Origin: UBA1547 sp035399865
GTDB lineage: Bacteria; Patescibacteriota; Saccharimonadia; Saccharimonadales; Saccharimonadaceae
Assembly: GCA_035399865.1 (NCBI GenBank)
Contig: DAOPJW010000001.1
Location: forward strand, 138,239-202,238
Length of the DNA stretch: 64,000 nucleotides
Reading direction: 5' to 3'
Shown: positions 51,614 to 61,100 of the stretch, piece by piece
Numbering within the stretch: the first letter of the stretch is position 1
Layout: every line of letters starts with the position of its first letter
Translations under genes and position numbers: made by a program
Notes under the pieces: generated by a model
Told to the model about the DNA's origin: nothing
Databases searched by the model: none
Seen by the model: the letters and a program-made list of their open reading frames with translations, nothing else

Positions 51614-53308
51614 TTATGGGGCTATAATAACAGTCGTCGACAGAGAAGGAGAAGTGGTTGTAACCGTTGTTATTAGTGAATTACCTGGAGATAATATTGA
51701 ATTCAATGTAGCACTTGGTGAAGTGGAGTCGATGAAGAGTTGATTTACCATTCCGCTCGGAACTTGACATATTACTGAAGAACAGTTTTTTATATAAAAA
51801 TCTGAATCATATTTGATTATCAATACATCATCATAATTAATAGTTAGCCCTGCTAAAACAAAACTTTTGTCATCTAATATAGTTATGGCATTAACATAGT
51901 CATTGTTCGTAGTTCCCCACTTTTTATTCCAATAATAATCGCCATTGGGTCCAAATTTAATAGCAAAAATTTCTAAAGAAGTTTCCCAATTGAAACTGGC
52001 GTAGCTACCAACAATAATATAATCACCATTTTCAGTTTCTATTACAGAACTAGCGTAATCTTCACTGTATTCTCCTATATACCCCCAAGTTTTACTCCAC
52101 AATAAATTACCGTTAGAATCATACTTGATTATTAACGCATCTATATTACCGTCAGTAGAAACCATATAACTACCAGCGATTACATAGCCACCATCGTTAG
52201 CCTGGATAATTTCTTTAGTGTAATCCCAGTTTATATCACCGTATGTTTTATCCCAGATTAAATTACCATTTGAATCAAGTTTTAAAATAAAAGCATCAGA
52301 ATCGCTAGAACCACCTAACACGAAACTAGCAGTATAGCCTGTAATAGCATATCCGCCATCTGTAGTTTGGATAATATCGTGACCAATATCACTTCCGGCT
52401 CCACCCCAATTTTTACTCCAAGATAATTCACCCAAAGAATTATATTTAGCTATAAAAACGTCATCATATCCAACAGTATAGCTAGTAGTTTGACCTGTTA
52501 TTACAAAACCGCCATCGTTAGTAAGATCTATTCCGAATGGAATGTCACTTCCGCCTCCACCCCAATTTTTGCTCCAAGATAATTCACCCAAAGAATTATA
52601 TTTAGCTATAAAAACGTCGAAGCTCCCAGCACCGAAGCTCTTTGTCTTTCCAACCATAATGTAGCCATTATCAGTGGTTTGAATAATTGCATTACCAGCA
52701 TCCTCTCCAGACCCACCCCAAGTTTTTGTCCACAATATCGTACCAGTTGAATCAAATTTTGTAATAAATGCATCTTTATTACTTGTTGCACCAAAACCAT
52801 CCGTAGCACCCGATATTACATAACCTCCGTCATTCGTTGCTATCATATCAGTTGCGGTATCACGCCTAGTGCCTCCATAAGATTTAACGAAACTAATTTG
52901 TTCCTGGAATTCAGCAATATCACTCGATTCAGTTGCTTTAAAACTAATTTCTCCAGAATCATCAGAAATAACTAATCTATATGTTTGGCCGTCAGAAATA
53001 AATGAAGCATTGTTATCACTAGATAATTGTATGCAATGTTGCGTACTAACGTCAGGAGCATTTGGACAGTTATTCTCATCGAGTGCTGTTGGATAGGATT
53101 TATATTTTAATTTATAAGATTCTAGCTGGCTAGAGGCATTATCTAAATCACTTTTAATAGCAACTGTTTTCGTTTTTTTAATTATTGTGCCATAGGAAAA
53201 AATTGAAATTGTTACTAATATTCCAATTATGACAATAACGACCAAAAGTTCTAAAATCGTAAATCCTTGATGTAACTTATTATCTTTATTCTTAATAAAA
53301 TTATTCAT
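51614..53308 (-). CDS. Type IV pilin-like protein with repeat-rich beta-propeller domain
   Basis: The 564-aa protein has a prepilin N-terminus (HQ then GFTILELLVVIVIIGILVTI) and a pilin globular part with paired Cys. From about 135 to 500 there are repeats of about 52 residues: YGGTxxD, DGGYVI(S/V)G, DAFITKFDSxGxxxWTKTWGG. Such WTKTWGG/DGGY repeats form beta-propellers in secreted proteins. A Ser/Thr/Pro tail ends the protein. It is probably a pilus-associated adhesin. Repeat DNA copies are nearly identical in places, implying recent duplication or recombination. Confidence 0.85.
   Translation of the reverse strand: MNNFIKNKDNKLHQGFTILELLVVIVIIGILVTISIFSYGTIIKKTKTVAIKSDLDNASSQLESYKLKYKSYPTALDENNCPNAPDVSTQHCIQLSSDNNASFISDGQTYRLVISDDSGEISFKATESSDIAEFQEQISFVKSYGGTRRDTATDMIATNDGGYVISGATDGFGATSNKDAFITKFDSTGTILWTKTWGGSGEDAGNAIIQTTDNGYIMVGKTKSFGAGSFDVFIAKYNSLGELSWSKNWGGGGSDIPFGIDLTNDGGFVITGQTTSYTVGYDDVFIAKYNSLGELSWSKNWGGAGSDIGHDIIQTTDGGYAITGYTASFVLGGSSDSDAFILKLDSNGNLIWDKTYGDINWDYTKEIIQANDGGYVIAGSYMVSTDGNIDALIIKYDSNGNLLWSKTWGYIGEYSEDYASSVIETENGDYIIVGSYASFNWETSLEIFAIKFGPNGDYYWNKKWGTTNNDYVNAITILDDKSFVLAGLTINYDDVLIIKYDSDFYIKNCSSVICQVPSGMVNQLFIDSTSPSATLNSILSPGNSLITTVTTTSPSLSTTVIIAP
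52389..52618 (+). repeat. Near-identical 74-bp repeat copies in the propeller gene
   Basis: Positions 52389-52462 and 52545-52618 match at 72 of 74 bases, with a fixed 156-bp offset (52 codons, one propeller repeat). Other repeats of the gene have diverged more, so this pair looks like a recent duplication or gene conversion. Confidence 0.8.
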
Positions 53309-53437
53309 TATTTCATTATTATAATATAAAAATAAGCGTTTTGTTAGAGGTAATTGCAGATGATTAAAAGATTACTAATTATAAATTTAAGATACTATTC
53401 TATACTGATTGGTGTATTAGGAAATAAGTTTGTAACT

Positions 53438-53651
53438 TGGCTGAGGATGAGGGATTCGGTCACCAATGATTTGCCTTGCAAATTTTCGCAACCCCGTCTC
53501 GCTTGGTTGCGTTCGCAATCCAGGCTCCGACCTTGCACACTGCAAACTTGCAGTGCTCACCCCTAAAGGGGTTCGAATCCCAATCCAAAAATCATAAAAA
53601 CCCTAGATTAAAACCTAGAGTTTATTTTTATGGCTGGGGATGAGGGATTCG
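53438..53651. repeat. Duplicated tRNA-Gln 3' end flanking a 170-bp structured insert
   Basis: The 21-bp segment 53631-53651 (T-arm to CCA end of tRNA-Gln) recurs at 53438-53458 with one mismatch and the same orientation, 193 bp away. Duplication of a tRNA 3' end is the usual footprint of a tyrosine-recombinase attachment site (attL/attR). The enclosed segment is GC-richer than its surroundings and contains hairpins GCAACC/GGTTGC, CACTGCA/TGCAGTG and ACCCCT/AGGGGT. It holds no integrase or gene. Confidence 0.6.
53591..53623 (-). terminator. Terminator of tRNA-Gln
   Basis: On the minus strand AAACTCTAG (53623-53615) pairs with CTAGGGTTT (53606-53598, one G-U pair) and TTTTTATG follows. It lies 8 nt after the tRNA CCA end. 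Confidence 0.75.
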
Positions 53652-53704
53652 AACCCCCGATCATGGGACCAGAACCCATTGCCTTACCACTTGGCCAATC
53701 CCCA
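53631..53704 (-). tRNA. tRNA-Gln (anticodon CUG), CCA encoded
   Basis: Read on the minus strand: acceptor TGGGGAT/ATCCCCA, D-arm GCC-AAGTGGTAA-GGC, anticodon arm ATGGG-TTCTGGT-CCCAT with CTG at positions 34-36, T-arm GGGGG-TTCGAAT-CCCTC (one G-U), discriminator G and a genomic CCA. All four arms pair well and the length is 74 nt. CUG reads CAG codons (glutamine). A terminator follows at once. Confidence 0.95.
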
Positions 53705-53738
53705 ATATTTACATAATATATCATAACATTTAATAGGT

Positions 53739-53744
53739 TATAAT
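53739..53744 (+). promoter_or_regulatory. -10 box of the RNA methyltransferase gene, leaderless
   Basis: TATAAT lies 6 nt before the ATG at 53751 with no Shine-Dalgarno between, so the mRNA is predicted to begin at or next to the start codon. Confidence 0.6.
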
Positions 53745-53750
53745 AAACAG

Positions 53751-55058
53751 ATGAGTAAAAAACAGTATCCAGTCGTGACCGTAAAATTAGATAAAATCGT
53801 CAGTGGGGGACAAACGATAGGAACACTTGATGATGGGCGTAAAATTTTTATTTGGGGTGGACTTCCAAACGAGACCATAAAAGCACAAATCACAAAGAAA
53901 AAATCTAAATACGTCGAAGGTATAGCAGTTGAAATAATTAATCAGTCAAAAGAAAGAGTTGAGCCTCTTGATAATGATAGTTACTTATCAACCAGTCCTT
54001 GGCAAATAATGAATTTTAAATATGAACAAAAGCAAAAAGCTAATTTAATAAAAGAGGCTTTTGAATTACAAAATATTAAACTTGAAAAGCCGATAAAAAT
54101 TTTCACTGACAAAAAACAGTACGAATACCGAAACAAAGTTGAATTCAGCTGGTATTGGGACAAAATAAATAGCAGGATAGATTTAGCCTTTTTTAAACGA
54201 GGTTCTCATGACAAAATACCTAACGATGGTACAGCCTTGGCGATATCGCAAATAAACCTTGGGGCAATAAAAATTCGCGATCTACTTCGCGACAAAAACA
54301 CCAATGCTCGTTCATTAAAAACATTACTAGTAAGATGCGACCAGCAAGGTAATATTTCGGCACAATTGTATTTGAAGGAAGAGAACATAACCATATCTGA
54401 AAATGATTTTGAAAAACTGAACATTCAAGGTCTTGAGTTGATATTTTCTAATCCAAAAAGTCCAGCAAGTGTAATTACCAAGAGGCTAAAATCATTTGGT
54501 AACACGAAGCTAAACGACATGGTTTTAAATATGCCATTTTCATACACTCCCGAAAGTTTTTTTCAAATTAACATTCCAGTATATGAACAAGCATTAAAAG
54601 ATATTAAAAAATGGATAAAAAAAGATACGAAAGTAATTGATTTATATAGTGGCGTTGGAACTATCGGTTTAACTGTTGGCAATAAAGACACAATATTAGT
54701 AGAGATTAACGAAAGTGCCTTTAGTGAAATGAAGTCCAATATTAAAAATATAAATAAAGAAAAAGACTTCAAAGCAATATTATCACCAGCTGAAAATGCA
54801 CTGGAATACATTGAAAATAATTCAACAATAATAGTTGATCCTCCACGCACCGGCCTTCACAAAAGTTTATTAGAAAAATTCATAGAGGTTTTACCTGAAC
54901 GAATTATTTATTTATCTTGCAACCCAATAACTCAAGCTAGAGATATAAAGCTAATCTCAGAAGAATATAACATTTCATACCAAAAGGGTTACAATTTTTT
55001 TCCAAGAACACCTCATATAGAAAATTTAATAGTACTTGACAGAAAAAATACTTTTTGA
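53751..55058 (+). CDS. 23S rRNA/tRNA (uracil-5)-methyltransferase, Fe-S cluster lost
   Basis: The 435-aa RlmCD/TrmA-family enzyme makes 5-methyluridine with SAM. It has a TRAM domain at the N-terminus (VTVKLDKIVSGGQTIGTLDDG), the methyltransferase motif VIDLYSGVGTIGL, IIVDPPRTGLHKSLL and the catalytic YLSCNPITQARD (Cys390) with a following C-terminal Glu/Pro segment. The region that normally binds a 4Fe-4S cluster (Cys-x5-Cys-x2-Cys) reads DSYLSTSPWQIMNFKYEQ here, without any Cys. Position-specific target is not predictable. Confidence 0.92.
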   Translation: MSKKQYPVVTVKLDKIVSGGQTIGTLDDGRKIFIWGGLPNETIKAQITKKKSKYVEGIAVEIINQSKERVEPLDNDSYLSTSPWQIMNFKYEQKQKANLIKEAFELQNIKLEKPIKIFTDKKQYEYRNKVEFSWYWDKINSRIDLAFFKRGSHDKIPNDGTALAISQINLGAIKIRDLLRDKNTNARSLKTLLVRCDQQGNISAQLYLKEENITISENDFEKLNIQGLELIFSNPKSPASVITKRLKSFGNTKLNDMVLNMPFSYTPESFFQINIPVYEQALKDIKKWIKKDTKVIDLYSGVGTIGLTVGNKDTILVEINESAFSEMKSNIKNINKEKDFKAILSPAENALEYIENNSTIIVDPPRTGLHKSLLEKFIEVLPERIIYLSCNPITQARDIKLISEEYNISYQKGYNFFPRTPHIENLIVLDRKNTF

Positions 55059-55147
55059 TTTTGCTAATGGTTGTAATATAATATATAACTAAGTTATATC
55101 GTGTAACTTTATAGTTTAAATGTAACGTACAGAGATTACTAAAAGAT

Positions 55148-55483
55148 ATGAAAAATTTTTTGATAAATAATAAAAAAGTGATAATTTTGGCAGTAATTGC
55201 AATTTTATTTGTGACAATTATTGCCACAGGCACAGTACTACTATTAAAAAATAATGTAGTCAAGGAAAAAGAACCAGTTAATTCAGGGCAAACGACAAAA
55301 ACAGAAGCAGAAATTAAAAAAGAAGAAGCAATTAAAGCGGAGAGGAGTAAAGATTACCAAAAAGCCTTGGAATTATTCGAAAAAGCCAAGGCCGAATACG
55401 AAAAAGTTAGCAACGAAGAAGGCGTCATCGATATGGATGCGAAAATATTTATCATCAAGCAGAAGCTCGCTGAATCAACATAA
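55148..55483 (+). CDS. Membrane-anchored TPR-like protein
   Basis: The 111-aa protein has a membrane helix (about 11-33) and an external helical part rich in Lys/Glu with one TPR-like pair: SKDYQKALELFEKAKAEYEKV. It has no Shine-Dalgarno and stands 30 nt before the pilin-YncE gene, possibly as a pilus-assembly or anchoring partner. Function is unknown. Confidence 0.6.
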   Translation: MKNFLINNKKVIILAVIAILFVTIIATGTVLLLKNNVVKEKEPVNSGQTTKTEAEIKKEEAIKAERSKDYQKALELFEKAKAEYEKVSNEEGVIDMDAKIFIIKQKLAEST

Positions 55484-55513
55484 TCATTTAAAATAAACTG
55501 GTAAAATAGCATT

Positions 55514-57562
55514 ATGAATAAAAACATAAACGGTTTCACTATAGTAGAAATGTTAATTACTATCGTTATTATTGGTATTCTTATGACTATCGGCATTACG
55601 TCATTTTCTAACATAAGAACTGAAGTTCAAGATCAAGACAAATTGTCTAAAGCTACAGTAATAAGTCAAGCACTTGAAAATTATTACGAAAAACATGGAG
55701 AATATCCAGATTGTAATCAAATTGTTGGTGTTTCTTCTACTGATGCCTCTAGCACTCTTGATGATATAGATCCAAATATTTTTGCTTCACCCCAAACACT
55801 CGACGGAACCAATTCGATTACGTCTTGTGTTGTCGATCCTGAAATAGACACTTTTAGTTATATCGTTACCAGTGATAAAAGCCAATACATCTTAAAATAT
55901 CGTGAAAAATCGACAAATACTGTCAAGGAAATCGCAAGTCGCCACGGATCAACTTACACACTAGCTTCTCCGTCTTCTAGTCCCACTACGAACGTTTCTT
56001 TACTTGTTAATGATGTTATAGCTACCGTAAGTACCGTTTCCTGTACTTCGGGAACTCCTTACTATTCGATAAGTAGTCGAATAAATGATGGCACCTGGAG
56101 CTCATGGAGCCATTGGTCTTCAACAATTACAACATCCCAACAAACAGCTAATGATGGAATAAAGTATGGTTATAGAGCACAAGCTAAATGTTATTCAAGT
56201 GATACCCAGACCAGTAGGTCAGTAATTGGTTCAGAGGCTACCTATATCGATCCGATTTCAACACCATCCGCACCAGTTGTTACTGCAAATAATGTTGGAG
56301 ATAATACTACTTGGTCGTGGCCAGCTGTTACTTGTACTGCTGGATCGCCCTCATACCAATATGTTTATACTATCTCGCCATCAGGCTATAGTTCTGGAAC
56401 GATGCCTTACAAGAGTAATTTGTTGACTTTTACTACTTCCACAGCCGAACAGACATATGCAGTGTCAGTTCAAGCGAAATGTTCCAATGCCTATACTTCA
56501 AGCGGTTGGAGTGGAAATGGATCAGCTAGTTTTTATAAACAACCAACAGGTAGTTTAACGCTGATTGATACAATAGAAGCTGGATATAATGCAAAAGAAA
56601 TTATACTTTCAAATGATGGGACTTCTGCATATGTACCTAATAATGGCACTGATGAAGTTAGCACCCAGAACTTATCAATGTTCAGCCGTGATAACTCTAC
56701 GGGCCTTTTGACATCACTGGGGACTATTAAGAACGGAGATTGGACACGGGCTGTAGTCATTTCCCCTGACGATAAGTTTGTTTATGTCAATTATTATGGC
56801 TCAACAAGAACGGTAGTTTATTCTCGAGACCTCAGCACTGGATTACTGACATATAAAAGTGCCTATACATCAATAAATCAACCTGGAGACCTTGAAATTA
56901 CACCAGATGGCTTACATATATATGCAGCCAGAAACCCTAGTTCTGTATACAGATTCTCTAGAAATGCCAGTACGGGAGCATTGGGCTATTTAGGCTCGAC
57001 AACTCCGAACAGTTCCTATGATATACAAGATTTGGAGTTGTCACCGACTGGTAGCCATTTTTATGCATGTTTTGAAAATTATACAAGAATATATCAATAT
57101 AGCAGAAATGTGAGCACTGGTGCCCTTACGGCATTATCGCCAACTTATGTTTTATCCGGATCCCCATGTTCTTCAATGGAAGTTTCACCTGACGGTAATT
57201 TCTTATATTTAACTGATTACGATAGTGATGTAGTATACCTATACAGTAGAGATAATAGTACAGGTAAATTAACTGCTTTATCACCAGCGACAATGTCAAC
57301 TGGTGATGGTCCATATCGAATTAAAATTTCGCCTGATGGGCTGAATGCTTACATAACTGGCCACGATGATAATAAACTTTATTTGTATGACAGAAATATT
57401 TCTACTGGCTTACTTACGCCAATGGCAACAGCGTCAATTCCAGTAGGAGTTGGTCCAGATGTCGTAACTTTTTCTTCAGATGGAACATTTGTGTATGTTA
57501 CTATGAATCAATATAATACTGGCAATCCTGGTATGGTTTATATTTTTAGTCGTAGTTTATGA
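55514..57562 (+). CDS. Type IV pilin-like protein with Fn3-like and YncE/lactonase-type beta-propeller domains
   Basis: The 682-aa protein starts with a prepilin N-terminus (NGFTIVEMLITIVIIGILMTI) and a pilin globular domain with Cys pairs (YPDCNQIVG and ITSCVVD). Two beta-sandwich Fn3-like units follow (about 150-345), then a seven-bladed-type propeller (about 350-682) with repeated FSRDxSTGxLTxL and ISPDGxxxYVT units, the YncE/lactonase pattern. It is the largest pilin fusion in the window and is likely displayed on the surface for host contact. An extended -10 (TGG-TAAAAT) lies 6 nt before ATG. Confidence 0.85.
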   Translation: MNKNINGFTIVEMLITIVIIGILMTIGITSFSNIRTEVQDQDKLSKATVISQALENYYEKHGEYPDCNQIVGVSSTDASSTLDDIDPNIFASPQTLDGTNSITSCVVDPEIDTFSYIVTSDKSQYILKYREKSTNTVKEIASRHGSTYTLASPSSSPTTNVSLLVNDVIATVSTVSCTSGTPYYSISSRINDGTWSSWSHWSSTITTSQQTANDGIKYGYRAQAKCYSSDTQTSRSVIGSEATYIDPISTPSAPVVTANNVGDNTTWSWPAVTCTAGSPSYQYVYTISPSGYSSGTMPYKSNLLTFTTSTAEQTYAVSVQAKCSNAYTSSGWSGNGSASFYKQPTGSLTLIDTIEAGYNAKEIILSNDGTSAYVPNNGTDEVSTQNLSMFSRDNSTGLLTSLGTIKNGDWTRAVVISPDDKFVYVNYYGSTRTVVYSRDLSTGLLTYKSAYTSINQPGDLEITPDGLHIYAARNPSSVYRFSRNASTGALGYLGSTTPNSSYDIQDLELSPTGSHFYACFENYTRIYQYSRNVSTGALTALSPTYVLSGSPCSSMEVSPDGNFLYLTDYDSDVVYLYSRDNSTGKLTALSPATMSTGDGPYRIKISPDGLNAYITGHDDNKLYLYDRNISTGLLTPMATASIPVGVGPDVVTFSSDGTFVYVTMNQYNTGNPGMVYIFSRSL

Positions 57563-57582
57563 TTATTCAACAAACCGATAAA

Positions 57583-58083
57583 TTACTGCACACCACCGTT
57601 AGTTTTTATTCTTCGATATGCAAATTTCGCTCCGATACGCCAAGAGTTTCTTGAATCACTATCAAATTGATAGACTTCACCACCTTTTACTTCGCTAATT
57701 AAAACCAGAGCGGGGTTATATGGTGCCAAGGTTCGATAAAAGATTAAATCTTCGTCATTTATATGTTTTCTTCCAGGAAATACTTCTCTGAATTTATTTT
57801 TTCCAACTTCATCAAAATAAAACTGTCTGCCTTTTGGTGGTAAATATAATTCTGCTTTTAAGCCCATTCTGGATACGATTTTTTTAATGTCACCTAGTAA
57901 CAATCTAGATTTGCCTTGGATATACAAGTATAACTGTTTTTTATTTGATAAAAATAAAGTAGCTTCGGCAGTTTGGCTAACAGGTGCTTTTAATAAAATT
58001 GCCTGCATAATCTCAATATCAAGACCAAAATAATCGGCAATAGCTCTTTCTATGGATATTTCATCGTACATTTTACTGCTCAT
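57583..58083 (-). CDS. Hypothetical conserved-looking 166-aa protein
   Basis: A soluble protein with a helical N-terminal part (ISIERAIADYFGLDIEIMQAIL), a beta strand/helix core (LYLYIQGKSRLLLGDIKKIVSRMGLKAEL) and a C-terminal beta part (NPALVLISEVKGGEVYQFDSD). No known motif is present. A TACAAT box lies 6 nt before the ATG, a leaderless-type start. It is convergent with the pilin-YncE gene and divergent from the large helicase gene. Confidence 0.65.
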   Translation of the reverse strand: MSSKMYDEISIERAIADYFGLDIEIMQAILLKAPVSQTAEATLFLSNKKQLYLYIQGKSRLLLGDIKKIVSRMGLKAELYLPPKGRQFYFDEVGKNKFREVFPGRKHINDEDLIFYRTLAPYNPALVLISEVKGGEVYQFDSDSRNSWRIGAKFAYRRIKTNGGVQ

Positions 58084-58152
58084 ATTCCTATTGTAACACC
58101 TATGTCCAGACCAATACTCGACTCAATATAATTTATGAACTAGAATTAAATA

Positions 58153-61100
58153 ATGAACTACGAAAAACGCTATCAAAAATTAAATAATGCTCAGAAACTG
58201 GCTGTAGATAATATTGACGGACCGATAATAATAGTAGCTGGACCAGGAACTGGAAAAACCGAGTTACTAAGCATGAGAACTGCAAATATTTTGCAAAAAA
58301 CTGATACATTACCAGAAAATATTCTTTGTCTGACATTTACAGATAGTGGAGCAAACGCCATGCGTGAAAGACTAACGCAAATAATCGGTAAAGAAGCTTA
58401 TAAGGTTGCTATTCATACATTTCATAGTTTTGGAAGCGAAATAATTAACCGTTTTGGAAAATTTTTTTATAACGAAGCTCATTTCAAGTCGGCAGACGAG
58501 TTAAACGTATTTGAAATTATTAATCAAATATTAAAAGAGTTGAATTATGATAACCCACTCGCAAATACGCTGGATGATAATTATATATATTTAAATGATA
58601 TTAAAAAATCGATTTCTGATTTGAAAAAAAGTGGACTTGTTAGTGAAGAATTAATAAATATATTGAATGAAAACGACATTGTAATGGACAAGGTCGAGAA
58701 AATATTATCACCGATATTCAATCTCGGTATATCAAAAAATACTGCAATAGAAGCCATCAAACATATTGAAGAAATCAGAAATATAAAAAGCAATATCGCT
58801 ACGTCATTAATAACGCCACTATCGATAGTATTAGCAGACTCATTACAAGAAGCCTCGTCAAATGCTATTGAAAATAACTCGACTAAGCCTATAACAGCTT
58901 GGCGAAATGATTGGTTCAAGAAAGATGAAAACCGAAATTTTGTATTAAAATCACGTGATAGACAAGTAAAATTGCGAGCACTCTGTCCAATTTACGACAA
59001 ATATTTGAATCGAATGAGAGAAGCTTGTCTTTATGATTTTGACGATATGATTTTAAGAGTCGTTCACGCAATAGAAATGTTTAGCGAGTTAAGATTTAAT
59101 CTTCAAGAACAATATCAATATATAATGGTCGACGAATTTCAAGACACCAACTTGGCTCAAATGAGAATTTTACATAATTTGACGGACAATGACATAGTCG
59201 GTGATATGCCGAACATTTTAGTTGTTGGCGATGATGATCAAGCGATTTATAGTTTTCAAGGTGCTGATATTAGTAATATTATTGATTTTCGTAGCCACTA
59301 TCCAAAAGCTAAGTTAATTACCCTCACCGAGAACTATCGCTCGACAGATAATATTTTGAAAAGTTCGCGAAATATTATCACACAAGGCAATGAAAGGCTT
59401 GAGAACTACGTAAAGGAATTAAATAAAGAACTTATCAGCCAAAAAGGAAATATCCCTAAAAGTGTAAATCTTTTTGAAGCCGAAAGCATCGCAAACGAAA
59501 GACATTGGCTAGTAACAGATATAAAATCTCGCGTCAAAGCTGGTGGGAAAGCGAGCGAAATTGCCGTTTTCACACGTCGTCACTCTGAAATCGAAATGTT
59601 ATTACCATACTTTTTTAAAGCTGGTATAAAAGTAAATTACGAACATCGCAATAATATACTTGATGAGCCATTGATAATAATTATTGAAGAAATTTCCAGA
59701 TTGATTATTCATATCGCTAATGGCCAACATAACGAAGCAAACTCAATATTACCAAAAATATTGTCACATGACGCATGGGGGTTGAAACCTATAGATTTAT
59801 GGAACCTCAGTATAACTGCTGATAATAAAAGAAAAAAATGGCTAGAGATTATGCAGACAGATTCAGTATTTAAACCGATTTTTGATTGGCTAATAAAAGT
59901 ATCTGCTGAAGTAAAAGATAAACCACTTGAAGAAATATTAGACATAATAATTGGCAAAAATTCAGAAAACCCAGAAGATTTTACAAGTCCGATATATAAT
60001 TATTATTTTTCTAACGAGAAGATATCTGAAAGTCCTCAAGAATATCTTAATTACCTTGAAGCCTTGCGTACCATTAGAAATAGGTTTCGAGAATACCGCA
60101 CAAATCAAACTCCCACACTATATTCTTTCATTGATTTTATTGACATGAACCGAAAGGCTAATATTAAAATTAGCAACACAATACAAGTGATTGAATCAGA
60201 AAATGCCGTTAATATTATGACTGCCCATAAATCAAAAGGCTTGGAGTTTGATACGGTTTATATCTTTAACGCTGTCGATAGTGTTTGGGGAGAAAAATCT
60301 CGAAAAAAGCCTCAAAGAATTAGTTATCCAGAGAATCTACCATTTGCTCAGGCTGGAGAAAATGATGACGATAAGTTACGACTCTTTTATGTCGCTATGA
60401 CTCGTGCAAAAAAACATTTAAATATTAGTTATAGCCAAAAAAATGACAAAGATAAAAATACACTTAAAGCTATTTTTTTGGCGAATGAAGCTTGGGAGCC
60501 TCAACAAATAAATATCCCTGATGATTTTTCAATCATAATAGAAGCTTCGGAAATTGCTTGGTACCAACCAATAATAAAATCGCAATCTCAAAATATGCAC
60601 GATTTATTACTACCTAAATTGAAAAATTATAAACTTAGTGTAACTCATTTACAGAATTTCGTAGATGTTGTAAGGGGAGGACCACAGCACTTCTTTATTC
60701 AAAGCTTTTTGAAATTTCCAGAAAGAAAAAGTGTTAACTCTGCGTTCGGTACTGCCATTCACGACACTCTTCAACAGGCACATAATTTTTTGATATCGAC
60801 AGGCAAAAAACAGGCGATAGAAGATATAGTAGCAATATTTGAACAAAATTTAATCGAACAAAGACTCAATCAGCAAGATTTTAATAAATATCTAAAAAAG
60901 GGAGCTGATTGTTTAAATCTATTTTTGAACAAAAATTATGATTCTTTTAGCATCAATCAACTGACCGAACTTAATTTCAATAACCAAAATTCAATAATTA
61001 ACGAAACATTAATTACTGGAAAACTCGATCTGGTAGATATCGACAAAATAAACAAAAAAATAACCGTGACTGATTATAAAACTGGTAAACCATCGACGAA

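Noticed and set aside
53354..53566. 70-codon frame across the duplicated tRNA end
   Set aside because: It runs through the tRNA-like duplication and hairpin-rich segment, has a biased composition and no start signal.
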